Assembly: GCA_019155185.1 (NCBI GenBank) | Contig: CM032794.1 | Location: 16,176,946 to 16,240,945 of the forward strand | DNA from: Beaufortia kweichowensis | Lineage: Eukaryota > Chordata > Actinopteri > Cypriniformes > Gastromyzontidae | Direction: 5' to 3' | Length of the DNA stretch: 64,000 bases | Shown: piece after piece, positions 39,487 through 53,420 of the stretch | Layout of the letters: the number at the start of each line of letters is the position of its first letter | How positions within the stretch are numbered: position 1 is the stretch's first letter | Notes under the pieces: model-generated | Database searches by the model: none | Seen by the model: the letters and a program-made list of their open reading frames with translations, nothing else | What the model was told of the DNA's origin: nothing | Position numbers and translations under genes: made by a program

Positions 39487-40580
39487 GAGCCCTGTCTCTT
39501 TCCACTCCTTACCTTCCTCTCTCCCTTATATCTCCTCTTTTCCTTTTTGTCTCCTTTCAACCCACACCCTTTGTGCACCCCCTCACAAATCAAGTACTGT
39601 CGGTTTTGAGGACAAGACTTCTTTTAATACAGTATAACATGTTGGCCACATGCCCGTGGACTTTACGTTCACTGAATTCTTTTCAATGTCCATTTAACTA
39701 ATGTTGCCCGCTTCTCTGAACAATACCATCTATTAGCAAAGAGGATTATTTACAGGGATTGTTTGCATGTTATGGTGTAAATGTTAATGCACTGCCTGGC
39801 ACAATGGCTCAGAGACATGTTTTGCTTTTGAGTGTTTAGTATTTGAGATGTAATGGTTTACTTCTTAAAATCCAAGTTTGGGCAAGGTGTACGAAGTGCA
39901 GAATTGACTTCACTTATTTGTGGGACTTTGACTTGATTCCAAATATCAAGTCATTGCCATTCCTTTCCAGCAATGTGCGAGTAGAGTAACATGAGATCTG
40001 TTCAAGATAAACATGCCTCTGTCCATTAGGCTGTTGATTTGTGACGACACACCCAGTTGTGTGTGTGGTCCAGTGGTTTTCTCCCATTGTCCAATTCTTC
40101 TGTTACATCTCTTGTATTGTCCTGTATGTGTGGTTGTAGCATTTTGATTTTCAAAATGAGCTTTTACTCTGGTGGGTTTGATGGCTAATGGCATTATGGA
40201 AATGTAATGATGAAAATGGCCCACCATTGTATTGGCTGAAATTTTCTCTGCATCAAAGTCCTTGATGTGTTGGAGTATTGCTCCTAAAACCTACCTCACC
40301 AAAATATGTTGGAGGGGTCTAAAAATGTAAAGGACCAAACTGCAGTAGTAGAGTGTATAGATATCAATGTCTTTGTATTGTTCAGAACGCTTAATGTCTT
40401 GTTGGGTGGGTTTGGATGTGGGGTTTACATTGGTCAGTGCTATTTTTTTAAGCAAATTTATTACAAATGTGATAATTATTAACCTTTTCAAAACAGAAGC
40501 CATGTATTAAATCTTTTCTACATTGGACTCTGTATAGTATTTATTTTAATGGTCTGAAATAAAGGTATTTCCCATTTTTA
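39487..40580 (+). other. eif4a1: eif4a1 3' UTR
   Basis: Begins after the TGA with a pyrimidine-rich stretch (CTCTTTCCACTCC...) and probably ends at AATAAA, 40558-40563. No coding content. Confidence 0.6.
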
Positions 40581-43500
40581 ACATGCTAAAATGTTTTTAT
40601 TGGTTTTTATTATCTGAAAAATGCAAGTGCCAAAATCAGAAATGAGTTTCTTTGAATGCTATAAATTCTTTTTGTTGTTGTGAAACGTAATGTTTTTGCT
40701 GTTCTATTTTTATCAGTAATTTGTTTCTTTGCTGCTTTCTCTTAGGGTTAGATGGTAGACATGATAAACATTTATTAACAGCATAACATGTAAAGAAACG
40801 TCCTTTTTTGCCAATAAGTAACAAGAGCTGTCCTCAGTTTTAAAGCCATGATGGGTTGATAAACTAAAGCTGCTTGCTTGTTTAATAAATCTGAAAATAA
40901 ATAAATGTGATCACACTTTCTAGATCACATTTTGTGATGTTGAAATGTGTACATTTCAGTAATTTGGTAACCCAAAATTTGCAGTACTCATCCAATGTGA
41001 AGGCACAATGCAGTCCATACTACCAGTGGTGGATTCTATATTTTTAAACCATAGATATGGAGAAAATCTAATCTATTTGTAAAATTCAGTCTCTTCATTT
41101 CCAGTCCTGCTAACGACAGTGCTGCACCTACTGATTATAATGAACATACTACACAACTTATTACAGTTTTCAATGTTTTAATTATAAAAATTAATTATAA
41201 CTAAAAAAAATTGAGCTACACTGGGTGAACATTATTAAGTAAATGCTCCCGCTTGAGTGAAAAACTGCTCGTTACCATCCATGACATTAAATGAATGCAT
41301 GTTAATGTATATAAATCATTATAGTGAAGCCATCATTTGGCTATTCTACTGCATTTTAAGTTTTAAAAAGATTCCTGATAAATAACCACTTTAATCAAGT
41401 GTTCCTCATGGCATGTTTTTAAGTGTGTCCACAGGGGGGCGGGTAAGTACACTTTAAGTACTATCAGTATCTATATGCAAAGGAGAAAAGGGACCTTTCA
41501 GCTGTGCTTCAAACTAAGGGTGCATACCAATCAGATTCAAGGACTTGTCAGTATGTTTTAGGAAATGATCTATTCATACATATGCGAGTCAATAGTTATT
41601 TAAACTCTCAGAAGGCCTGTGTCATTCCAATTCCATGGCTGCAACTCTGATCACTTCAGCGAGATTGCTCGCCAACATCTCATGACATAATGCGCAGCCC
41701 CTCATTCACCTGCCCATCACGCAAAGACTATGTTAATTCCCGCATCATGTACCCCTGTCCTGCATCCCCTTCATTCAGTTCAATTTAGCAACTCCCTCTT
41801 TTTTATACCCACATCTTCTTTTCCAGTATTACTCCTCATTTGACAGTCCTCCCTTAGAGATATAACAACCTCTACCCTCCGTCTTGCCAAGGGCCCTACA
41901 CCTTATGAGAAATGTTTTGATTTTGTGCACTCAGTGTAGGTGGCCCTTCGAACACTTTCACCGTCTACATGGTAACCCCCCCGCCACTTCCCCCATTCCC
42001 CCCTGCTGAGTGCACAATTGTGGGCTCAGGGATTATGTGAGCAGGAGGCTCGTAAAGGGCCTGCCAGGGTCTTTCTGTGCAGTGACGGATGGCTGGGAGA
42101 CTGAAGCCCCGATTTACATAAGAAGAGAGTGAATAGAGGCCCTATTCACTCGGTCTGTCAGGGAGAACTCAGGGACAAACTGCACTCTCTCCAAGTTGCC
42201 CTCTTCCCCTCTCAGTCTCTCTTTTCTTCTTTATCTTTGCCATTCTCCTTTTTTCCACAAGCTTTTCCTCATCCGTCCTCCTTTATTCGGGCTTTTGTAA
42301 TTTATTGTGAACTAAGTCTCTTCATTTTTGGGCCACTTAATTTTTTTTTATCTATTGGGTTTCCTAATTCAAATGAATTACATAGCATTTAAAATTTGAT
42401 TGTTCACAGATTAAAGCAACAACAGTATATCTGCTATTAATAGAATAATACACTTTAAGTTAAATGGATATGTTGACTGTTGAGTGAACCTATCCAACAG
42501 GTTATCTTAAGCATAGCCAACATGCGTGTCAAAGCTTTTCAACGGCATGACCATTTTGTTCAATCAAAATAGCATTAAACTCCTTTGCAAGAATAATTTA
42601 TGAATAGTTTTCATATGTGCCATTCATTTACAGTAAGTACATTAACCTTATTCGATTATTGTTAATTGATACTGTTGACTTCAGAAATAGTTATTATATG
42701 CTTGAAATAGTTTCCACCTGTTTTCCATCATGTATAAAACAATACAACAATTGAAACTAATTTTTTTGGAGACTAAAGATAATTTAGTCATCAAATCTTA
42801 AAAAGTGTCTAATGTGCCAATAAAATAATTTTTGTAACATTTTGTTATATTACCATCTGACACAAAAACAATAAATAAAAACAAACAAACAAGCAAACAA
42901 AAAAACATAGTCTAGACTATTTAGTATTTATTTTGTTCAGTAAGAGAATTCGTGTTGATTCTGTGCTCTCCTGTACAGACTGCTGTGTTTGAGCAGCTTA
43001 AAGCCCAGTTGAATGGGTGGTTATCTTTTGTGTGCTTTGGAACAACAACTGTGTTGTAACTTGTTTTGGACTTACTTATGTTCAAACTTATAAAAACATT
43101 GGCTTGAAAAAGAGATAAAATGGTCATACATAGCACATGTGTATGCAAACATGCGGTAGCATTTGAGATGTTTGTGTGTGTTTTGTTGGTAAGCCACTTA
43201 AAATTTTTCTGAAATTTCTCTTAAGCTGTTGAGCTGTCTCGGTCCTGTCACAGACCAGAACGCACACAGAACAAAGGGAGAGGAAGACGATGGAAGAAAG
43301 TGCTGGACAACCTCCATAAAGAAAATTTTCTGTTTGCTCAAAAGGTTTTCTGGATACGATTATAAAAGAATGGTGCGTCACAATTTGTGGTTTGATTGGC
43401 ATAAAGGTGTAACTGTCAGTCACGAACAGAGAGGCTACTTACATGGTTCACAAAGCACCTGCAAACTCGCGGGCACTCACACCTGTGTCTACAAAACAAG

Positions 43501-44090
43501 AAAGAAACATAACATAAAAAAACAAGCTTTGCACCCACACCTTTTCCCAAGCAATTACAAACACTGAAAATCCCACACCTATAGAAATCTTTGACATACA
43601 TACATCATAAATTATCATCAAAAGGGAGTAATGGCACACAGTCTTGCTGTACTTCAGGACCTCTGACATAAAAACAAGTACCTAATTATACACAAAGGGA
43701 GGGTACTGTAAAAGATGCCACATCATTCTTTGACATTTAACATAAAATCTCAGAAAACATGAGATTTAACAAATTTAGATTTGCACTTCTCAACCTCTCA
43801 TTCCTCTGACTGATGTCTTCAGAATGAAAACAAAAAATAAATAAAATTGTAAAATGAAACTAATTAAGTCATCAAGTGAAAAAACAACAGGTGTAAAACA
43901 AATCCTGTTCAACCCTGGAGAATATTTTTTTATATAAAAATAAAACATGTAAACGCATGTACATGTTAGGCTATGACATGCAGTCATTCAGATATGTGGT
44001 CCTTTATAGTAATAGATAATTATCATTGTCTGAGCAATAACTTGATTCTCGATTTCGTTCCTTTCTTGCCGTTTAACTCTTGCCACAAGT
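40581..44090. other. intergenic region upstream of sox19a
   Basis: No gene found. AT-rich, with a GC-richer, low-complexity pyrimidine block at about 41700-42260 (C-run and CTCTTC words). A perfect hairpin occurs at 42127-42151. SoxB1 genes usually have distant regulatory elements, so this stretch may hold enhancers, but none can be proved from one sequence. Confidence 0.45.
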
Positions 44091-44320
44091 GATCTTCTAC
44101 GTCAAATGCCACGCCCCTACAATTGTTATGTAAATAAGCAAAGGGCAAGCTTTCGAGCATTGATTGGTTAGACGTGGAATACAATTATACAATTGGTTCC
44201 TCGTGGACTACAAGCTATTGCTGCTCAACAAGTGGCTTGTGGACAGAGTTGTGAGTTGAGAGACCAATAGATGTTATTGAGAAGCTTTTCGCGCTCTTTT
44301 ATATCATCCCCAAACTTTTA
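44091..44320 (+). promoter_or_regulatory. sox19a: sox19a upstream region with SOX-POU-like site
   Basis: CAATTGTTATGTAAAT at 44120-44135 is one or two changes from the SOX2-OCT4 composite consensus (CATTGTTATGCAAAT). Nearby are CACGCCCC (KLF/SP-like), GATTGGTT (inverted CCAAT, about 44162-44169) and further ACAAT-type SOX core words at about 44181-44193. The block ends roughly 200 bases before the first in-frame ATG of sox19a. Confidence 0.45.
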
Positions 44321-44516
44321 GCGTTCTGATCATTCATTGTGATGAATGGTTTGCTTTATCTTGGATTTTCTTTCTGATTGCTGCTTTTTGCCGTCAACAA
44401 TTCCGGCTGTAAACAGACTTCACCTGCGCCGGATTTGTTTGATCTGATTAGGGTAGTTTGGTCACTTTTAATTGGCTGCTTTACACACTGCGCAGTTGAA
44501 ACTCAACTTGAGTAAC

Positions 44517-46005
44517 ATGATGTACAGCATGATGGAGCACGAATTAAAGACTGCGGGTCAACATCATCCCCACCACCAGCACAGTCCAGGAATGTCTCCT
44601 CCGGTCAGCGTAGTTGGAAACGCGCACAACGGATCCAAAACCTCTTGTCCGCCAGGCGGGGACCCCATGGACAAAGTGAAGCGTCCCATGAATGCGTTTA
44701 TGGTGTGGTCGCGGGGTCAACGTAGAAAGATGGCTCAGGACAATCCTAAAATGCACAACTCGGAGATTAGCAAACGTCTCGGGGCGGAATGGAAACTTTT
44801 AACGGATGTGGAGAAGCGGCCTTTCATCGATGAGGCCAAAAGATTGCGGGCCTTGCACATGAAGGAGTACCCCGACTACAAATATAAACCCCGGCGCAAG
44901 AATAAACCTCTTATTAAAAAAGACAATCCCATGGGTAAATATCCTCTCGCAGCCGGTAGCCTGTTGGCATCCGCTGTGGCTCCGGGACAGGGAGGAAGCC
45001 CGAGAATGGACAGTTATGGTTGGGGTCACACAGGTGGTTATATGGCCATGCAGGGTGAAACACTGGGATACCCGCAGCAACTGCACCGATACGAACTGTC
45101 AGCTCTTCAGTATCCCACAGCACAGACGTTCATGAACGGAGCCAGCCCTTACAGGTTTGTGCCTATTTTACGCAATGATCTGTTTCTTTAAACTTAATAA
45201 AGTTTTTCAAACTCTTAAATTACAGCATTATCACTGTAGGACACGGACAGATTATTCACGTGTTTCTTACACCTGCCTGTTTAACCAATATAATGACACA
45301 AACAAAGTTACGAATCTTTATTTTTTATTCGATACAACAAACGTTAAACAATTCGAAGCGACACCTGTTCAAAGAGACAGAAATTGAGAGATTTAGAGTT
45401 ATTATTCTTTAAAATGATGCGAAACATGAAAGAAAACCTTTAGTTTATAATTGTTGAAAGTTATGTTTTTTGTAAACATTTACTTTGTCCTGAAAGTGAA
45501 ATCCTAAATATAGTTTCACTTCATTTAAACAATAACACATTTAATTTGGCATTTTTCTTAAAACCTTACCAGAAGTCACTGCAACTAAGCCGGATTAACC
45601 TGTATAGACCTGTTATATTTTGCAGAGGCGTTTTATGAAAGAATGGAAGATACTCTGCTCCTAACTATTATAAGCGATAACCATGCTATTTCTATTTCTG
45701 TAAAATTAAACTTGACTCAATTTGATGATCTGTTTTTTTTTGTCCCCTTTGTCTACAGCCAAATGTCCTATAGTGGCAGTCCTCAGCAGCCCAGTCCAGT
45801 GATGTCTATGGTTAAACCAGAACCTCTTTCTCATTCCCCTACTGGAGCACCAAACCACCACCGTGGCGCTTTCCAAGGGGACCTGAGGGACATGATTAGC
45901 ATGTATATTCCAGGTGGTGATGCCAGTGATGGTTCAAACCAGAGGGCTTACCCTGGTGTCCAACAGCACTACCTTGGTGGAACCGTTCCTCTCACTCACA
46001 TCTGA
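44517..46005 (+). CDS. sox19a: SoxB1 transcription factor Sox19a (SOX15 counterpart)
   Basis: Sox19a is an HMG-box activator expressed early in fish embryos and in the neural plate; it is the fish counterpart of mammalian SOX15. Two exons, 44517-45154 and 45759-46005, give 294 aa. The protein opens MMYSMMEHELKTAGQ; the second ATG (44520) is an equally good start. It continues with a His/Pro/Ser-rich part, then the HMG box from DKVKRPMNAFMVWSRGQRRK through KEYPDYKYKPRRK (residues about 63-143). The SoxB1 C-terminal region includes MGKYPLAAG, MDSYGWGH, MVKPEPLSHSP, DLRDMISMYIP and the end GGTVPLTHI. The single intron after TACAG matches the two-exon structure of SOX15. Splice sites are AG-GTTTGT and TCTACAG. 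Confidence 0.97.
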
Positions 46006-47340
46006 AGTTTGGAAAACTGAGTAAACCAACAGGACCCTTATGGGAACAATGAGCCACAAGTAGTCTGTATGGATTACTGATGTGTGATTTAGAACACTTC
46101 TGATTATTTGCTACCTCCTTGCTTTCAATGATCTGAAGTTATGTTGAGTTTTTATAGCCTGTTTAGCTGTGAGTCACTCTCTTCTCACTTTCTTTGCTGT
46201 TATCACACTTCCACAGGACACCTAACTTCCTAATTTTTAATGATGGAGATTTTGCCATCTAACTTTTGATATTCCTTATAGCAAAGTCATCCCCTTTGTT
46301 TTTATTCTGATAATAGACTTTAACAGTGTTCCATGGTGTTCTGTTTATAGAGCGGTGGGCATCTATTATATTGGGCTCTTTGAATACAGGTCAGCATCTG
46401 ATGACCTTGAGGAGAACAATTTTTTTGTTAACACTGGTGCCTGTTTTATGCCCATACCTGCTCAGCAAAGGGAGTAGCTGTGTTATGGGTCAAGTTGACC
46501 TTGTGTCTTAACTGTAGGGAATGAATATACTGTGTCAGAGTACTTTGGACAATCTCAGGGTTTTCCTTGCATAAACGGAGAGGAAACGACAGTTCAGATC
46601 AGCTGTAGTGTTGCCTCCACAAATTGGACATTTTTAAAACTGTTGCCCATACTGCAAATAAGAGTGAAATTTCACAGTAACTAAGATCCACTAATGTCAG
46701 TCTACTTTTGAACAACTGGAACTTATTTACCACACCAGTGTGAGCATACTTTTTCTTTAGCTAGTCCCTACAAAGAAATTGCACTCCTGTAGATTTCAGC
46801 CCCATTTGCAGATTGCTAAATACAGAGTTTGTCTTGCTTAGCCTAACCCTATTGTGAGTCAAACTGAAATGCACTGATTCTTGTTATCAGTAAATGCACT
46901 TCGTTAGGATGGGAGGTTATTTACCTCTGGTCTGCCTCTGCTAACAGTATGATGTTCAATAGAGAATGCCTGACTGAAGTTATTTTTAAGCAGCATTATT
47001 TTTTTGTACAATGAATTTCCCAGTCTTGGTCCTTGGTGTTTGTTTAAACATTGTTAAATTGTGCATGGGTGATTTTAATGGTGGTAAATACATTTGTCAG
47101 TCTGCCATATTGCTGTTTTGAAGCTTCAGTTATTTAGTTACTAATGTTTCAGTTAGGTGATAATTATTGGTCAGTTATTTGGTTATAGTGATAATTTCAG
47201 CTCATAATGGAAAGTTTACATTGCCATGAAAGTGAGTTTGCATCTTTTTATTAAGTGGTTTTAATATAGGTTGTAAATACCCTTTTTGTACAGTGTAAAT
47301 TGTTTGGCTCTTCTAAGGGCCATTTTTACAGAATAAAAAA
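46006..47340 (+). other. sox19a: sox19a 3' UTR
   Basis: AT-rich sequence without a coding frame, ending at AATAAA (47332-47337). Long 3' UTRs are normal for soxB1 genes. Confidence 0.6.
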
Positions 47341-48129
47341 GTGAACAGGATGTTTTTTGGTCTCAGTTTGTGTTCATGTAACCTGTTTCCTTTCTAAATA
47401 AAAAGTTATGACTTTAAAATATAAAAAAAAAAAACAGAAACAAAGTCTTTTACAAGCTCCAATTGTAATTGGGGTATGTATGTAAATTGTCAAACTTCCC
47501 CCAGCCACTGGGAGGTCTGAGATGAACGCAAAACATAACTTGTAAGATTCTGGTTGTAACAATTTAAGGGCGAAATCATCTACTTTCCCCTCAAAATTCA
47601 CTGTCCATCACAGCATAAACTTTTCTCCCAGATTAAAATCTTTTTGTGGCCCCGTTTGGGAGGCGTATTGTCGAATTCTTTTGAGCTCGCAGGTGTACGT
47701 AGTAAGCCACAGAATCCGGACAGGCTCCCTTGAACCACTTTGTTCTCTATTCTCGCTTCCCGCTGCGCGGAAAATTAGCGTTGCAGTCGCCGCTCCCGAT
47801 TTTCTTTTCGGGTTTAACCCCTTCACCTCCTAATGTCATTCTCATTTAAATGTAAGAAATCGCTGCGGCTAATCGGAGGACGAGGGGAGGGGAGTGGGAT
47901 GGGCTTTCATTCACTTTCACCACTCGAAGTGTTTCCAAATTTGAGATTTATAATAAGTAGCGGCTTATACATTAACAACTTTTCTGTGTTAAAAGGAAGA
48001 ACGTCATACCCGAGTTTGATAAAAGGCAGCTGCATATGCGCTTATCGTCTAACTATACGGTGATAGGAGGGTTAAAAGGGCGAATGTGGGAGTAGAGAAT
48101 GTGGGGGTGCTGGATTTTCTGCTGAGAAA

Positions 48130-48245
48130 CACATAATCACTTAGCAACGACCAGTGAGGCTTCAACAAACGGTTACCATGGTAAACTGTCAGAAGTTGTG
48201 GGTTGCCAGCTGGCGTATAAAAACAAGATTTGGTCTCAAGTAGCC
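48130..48245 (+). promoter_or_regulatory. orphan promoter-like module: X-box and TATA
   Basis: GTTACCATGGTAAA at 48172-48185 fits the RFX X-box consensus (GTNRCC, spacer, GYAAC-type) with one change. TAGCAACGA upstream (about 48142-48150) is a half site. TATAAAAA follows at about 48216. No coding gene starts downstream on this strand; a donor-like CACAGGTAAAAC is at about 48487. Confidence 0.35.
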
Positions 48246-51200
48246 TAATTGACTAAGTGAGATACCCTGCCATGATCGTTGCTGCCTATTTTGTTAATCC
48301 GTAATTTTTCAATTGTAAAAAAAGAAATAAATCATGCCTGCCAGTGTTCGTCATGAACCCGGAAGCGAGATATTAGTGGTTGCTCTGGAGACTGGGGGTG
48401 CGTATTATTTACATGCATTCCGAGGGAAGTGTATGAGCTGAGCCGCTCCCCTCCTGCACGCACACAGGCACACGATATTGACGTTGCACAGGTAAAACAA
48501 AAACAGAAAATGAGAAGAACAGGATTATAACGAATATAAACAGACAATCGCAGTAAAATGTAGATATTATATCGTATTCAAACAATGTTTTAATTGTGAT
48601 CGTGATTTCGCACCCAGCAGAAGGTCACGCTTTAGGAAAATGAATCATTGTTTTATTTTATTAAAAATGTAGTTAACTGTTGCCATATTACCATAGTTTT
48701 AATACAGATATCATTTGTAGTAACTATTGTGAGGCAGTGGTACATTGGCGTGATTAAAATATGGTTACTGTATTAAAGTCATGGTTTTAATTTTAAAGCC
48801 AAATTTTTATAAGGGACATAAGCGCACGTGACATAAATTAGTAGGTTTTGACCAGCTTAAGTGTTTATTTAGATGAAGTGTTTCCCCTAGAAAAGAAATT
48901 AAATTTGTTCTTAATTTATTCAGCCCTAGTGAATATTTAAAACAATCTTTAAAGTTTTTAAGTTTTCAAAACATCTTATAGTAACGTGGCTGTCAAGCTC
49001 AAATAAAAACCAAGAAACACCAGTTCTCCACATGGCTAATATGCTAAAGTCATTGTACTACTTTGTGTGAGAAACAGACCAGTATGTATATTTTTACTTA
49101 ACAAATAATTTATGATCGAGTGTTAAATTATTAAAACGTAATGCAAACTCTTAATTATTTTCAGTCTAGAGTTAGTTATTCCATTTGTACCACAATTTTC
49201 ACACCTTAGGTCTTTTTTTAGGGTTTTCTCGCTACTTTAGTGCTACTTTGCTAATTCAGCTTTTGATTAGTTACATTGCTATGGTACTAGTATGTAAGAC
49301 TCAATCCCCATTAGTGAATACACGTTGCTTTAAAACTAGTAGCGCAAGCTTGGGCTGTTTCTAAGAAGTTTTTGGAGTAACATGTATGTGTTCATGTGTG
49401 AAAGATAAAAAAAGAATGAAAGATAATTGTCTGCTTATATTTTGGCACTGATCAATGTCGGACAGTAAACCTTTTCCGTTTAAACGTGGTAATGCTGCAC
49501 GTTTTGAAGTATCTGAGGTAAACAATTATAGTTTAGGTAATGGGATGACACTCTTTGTGTTAGATTCTTTGTGTATGATTCTTTGTAAGCTATTTGAAAT
49601 AATCCGAAATAATTTGGCCCAGTGATATGCCACTGTATGTCAGGAAATAGTTACCCTGCAGGAAACAATTGAACATATCTGTCAGCCATTAGACATTAAC
49701 TGTTACAGTGTAATCAATGATAAACTTCATCTGCATCTCTCACATGTTATTCTTTAATCTGCATATTAAAACTGGCATGAGAGTCAACAGTGTTTTGGTA
49801 TCAGTAATGTCAAACCTGCCACAAAGCATTAAGTTACTATTTTTACCTGAATGTGAATGCAAAAGTTTCAAACAAGACGCAAATACTATTTATAAATAAT
49901 TATTTAAATGTATGTCTGTTCTTAACACAAACCTATCATAAATTATCGAAAATCGTCACATAAGCAAAAATCAACAGCATGTTTAGAATGACACAAGTGT
50001 GAGTAAATAAAGTCCATAAACATACAGTCAAAATGTATAGAATACCCATTTTTAGTTGAACTATATATTGTAATGTTATGATATTCAAGCTGTTTTTTAA
50101 ACTCCTCTCTTGGAAAAATAAGTTATTGTAGGTGAGCTAAAGGGATTACATGCTATAAGAATTAAAATCCTAGTTTGAATTTTTTTTAAAGAATGATATA
50201 TGCCAATATAATGGTATATAATGTCACTTTTTCACTTAATTTTTCACCAAAATGGGAATGCTTGAATTATATTTTTCATCACTCACTTATACAATAGCTT
50301 GTCAGTCATGCCTTAGACGTTGTGTACGCACAGGTGAGTGAGTGGGCGTAAATTTTCTTTTTTAACAGAGCCGCTACGGTTGGTTGAAATGCCACCAGCG
50401 CTGGATACACGTATGTGTGTGAGTCAGCCAAGATGAGGACTGCCTGTCACGCAACAACAGGAGGGTGGCCAGACTCTTTCGATAACAGTCTTATGTTGTG
50501 TCTGCCGTATGCCAAACGTATAAGTTCATAGGCTAAAAATATGCAACCTGTATGAACAGTATTGTATCGAAAATCAGTTTTTAATCTGTTCAGATGTTGT
50601 ATATACAGTACCAGAGCTAGTGCCTTGTGCGTGTGTACACAAAAACACCAGTAAACCTTATTTAAGTAAAAACAACGAAAGAAAACTGAGAGGATATAAT
50701 GGCAAATCTATGTGCGATCAGGAAAACATTTCTGACATATCTATCAGTCTCCTCTATCTTCAGCTGACTTATACAGTATGCATGAAGATTAGGATACTAT
50801 TCTAAGCAGGAATAGGTATGTACCTTTATAGTAAATGTAACTTATATAGTTCAAAATAAAACACAGATTCCTGATTGTCAACAAAACATATCTACATCAA
50901 AAGACTGGCACGGGGCCAAAACAGTGGTGTACCAATGCTATAATTGGTTGTTTTTGTTCAGTCTTGATACACCTAGTACCAGGTTTTTCTTTTGAATAAT
51001 AGACTCAAGAAGGTGCAGAGGAAGCTGAAACGTGGTTATCACATTTAGTGTATACACTTAGGGCTTAAAGTCTTTCTATGAATCCATTTAAAAAACGTAC
51101 AGAGGGCATGTTCAAACTAGGAAAATCTTCCATTGGAATCACCCTGAATATGTTCTATAAAAGAGACCCCTGAGGTCGAAGCCCACCTTACTGAGCAGCT

Positions 51201-52999
51201 GTGGCAGCCTTTGATGGAGCACGTGTACATTTCTGCTGGGTTAATGTGGTTAATAGAGGAAACGTTTGCCCAGCAATGAAAGAGTGATTGACAGCTAACA
51301 CTAATGAGTGCACCACACCCTGGGCTAGACTGGTCTTGCAGCAAATTGTGGGAGAGGGAGGTGGGGTGAAACAGAGAGGCAAAGTAAAACAAGATACCCA
51401 GGTTTGCTATTTACATTAAAGATAAAGTCATCGCCTGTGATTTTAGACATCAAACAATATTACAGTTTGCTGTACAGATTTACTATTAATTATTCCGATA
51501 GAAAAATAGCCTGTCTGAAATGAGAATATTTGACAAACCGGTCTAGCACATTATAGGCTGTTATAGGCCAGATTAAGCAGTTGTCAAGCACCTCACATAG
51601 GCGAGGAGGTGGTGTGTACCACTGATTTAGAGATAGTATGCATATAAGACACAGTCTCCTTATCAGGTAAAGTGAGATAAAAATATATAGGCCATAGGCT
51701 TCTCCAAAGACCTAGAAAAAATATATGAGATCTCACTACAAGACAAACAGCTAAAATACAGACATATTAAATATTTCCCTATATTGTTAAAAGCCCTCCA
51801 ACATCTGACTGTTACATACATTTTTAGATTATGTAATCCTACAATATGCATTATAATATCTCATTAAATGATCAAACCCTGTCCTCCTATCCATGGCTAC
51901 AGATGTACTTGTGTTTTTATTGGCACTTTGTGGTTTCATCTCTGTTTCACAGTGTTCTTGTAGTTCAACTAGCATGACACTTGTATGCAAAGATTGTGGG
52001 TGTAATCCCAGGTAGCACGTTGATAAACACATTGATAAATTGTGTATCTGTGTGCCTAAGCTATGAATCACTTTGAATAAAAGTCTTGCTTAAATGTAAT
52101 GCCATCTTTGTATCATTAGCTGTCCATGCATGTAATCAAAATCACAATGGGTTTACTGTGTAATACATTTATTTTATGAGATGACATCTGCCAATAGCAT
52201 AATTGACAATAGGTGTGTTTGACATCAACTGCTCCCTGCTTTGCCGATCGGCGAGAATAGCCGGTTGCAGTCAGGGGAGGAGTTGGAAAGAGAACTGTCA
52301 GGTTGGACACTCTGTATCAAGTCTAAAGAGACAGCACTAGCCGATGAAATTGAACAGAATGTTGTCTTTGAGGTGACCCTGTGCAATTAAGTAAAAAGCC
52401 TATGTGATGAATTAAAGAAAATCAAACCCACGACTTTTGTGCTGGCTGTTATATATTTAAATATTAGCAGACTCAAAAGAAATCCTTTTGTAATGATAAA
52501 AACATGGATTAGTGGGCATGATGGTAAAATGAAATACATCTCGTAAACATGCGCTCAGTGGTCAGGTTATTGCGAAAACAGATTATTGTGTACACCTCTT
52601 CTTGACCATGCACACAGAATGTCAAACATCTGTAAAACTGATCAGATCTCTCCAACTCAAAAATGTGTTTGTTGCATGTAAATGTTTCAATGAGCTTATT
52701 TGAAGTTCTGTCAATTTATGTAATTAAATATGTCAATTAAGTAATAACTGACTATTGTGCTAAAATTTGACCAGTCACTAAAAAAATTTGAGGTTAGGTC
52801 TGAATTTTGTTTTACAGTGATTATGGAAAAGAAATGTTATCAAAGCAATTAAACTGTAATTTAATATTAGCTGCTTTGGATAAAAGTGACTACAAAATGT
52901 ATGATATTAATGTAAAATATTAGAGTAAAAGTGATGTAAATGTTACACAATATAGTAGCGTGAGACCTAATGGATAGAATTACCCTGATGGGCTATTTC

Positions 53000-53420
53000 A
53001 CAATCTTGGAAGAAATGAACGGAGTTTAGATGATATGTGGTGAAATCCTTCCTGGCTTTATTCAGTCGCATTCTGAAATAGCTGCAGGCAAGACAGATAT
53101 GACTGACTAATACCAAAGTACAAAGCATTGCAATCGTCAAGTTGGTAAGACATTAAAGCATGTCTTACTTTTTCAGATCAGTAAAATAGAGGGCAGATTT
53201 CCGCTGTGCAACAGGTATCCATTGGAATAAGCTGCTGTTCACAATAACTTTTAATCTGCTTATCAAATTTAAGATCAGAATCAAAGAAGACACCAACATT
53301 TGTTTAGCAGGGGTGTGTTTATTACCAGGTGGGGCTATAAACCGTTGGTTTAATATCCAGAACACATCCAGATGTGCCAAAAATTACAATGTTGTCATTA
53401 AAGTTGTTCGATCAAAGATA
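53000..53420 (-). mobile_element. decayed LINE reverse-transcriptase fragment
   Basis: The complement reads, with breaks, QLDDCNALYFGISQSYLSCL...QLFQNATE near 53155-53045, and VGVFFDSDLKFDKQI near 53295-53250. Both are typical of fish LINE reverse-transcriptase C-terminal regions (compare RLDYCNSLL...LQLVQNAAAR and LGVIFD). The order in the genome agrees with one antisense copy. Stops and shifts show it is dead. Confidence 0.65.

Noticed and set aside
43229..43567. 112-codon plus-strand open frame
   Set aside because: Basic, low-complexity content without a domain or splice signals, overlapping minus-strand frames of similar length; not supported as a gene.
44544..45123. Minus-strand open frames under sox19a
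   Set aside because: Mirror frames of the conserved HMG-box exon.
47608..48063. Open frames of 72-76 codons in the CpG-richer block
   Set aside because: No homology recognised and no splice structure; the block looks regulatory rather than coding.
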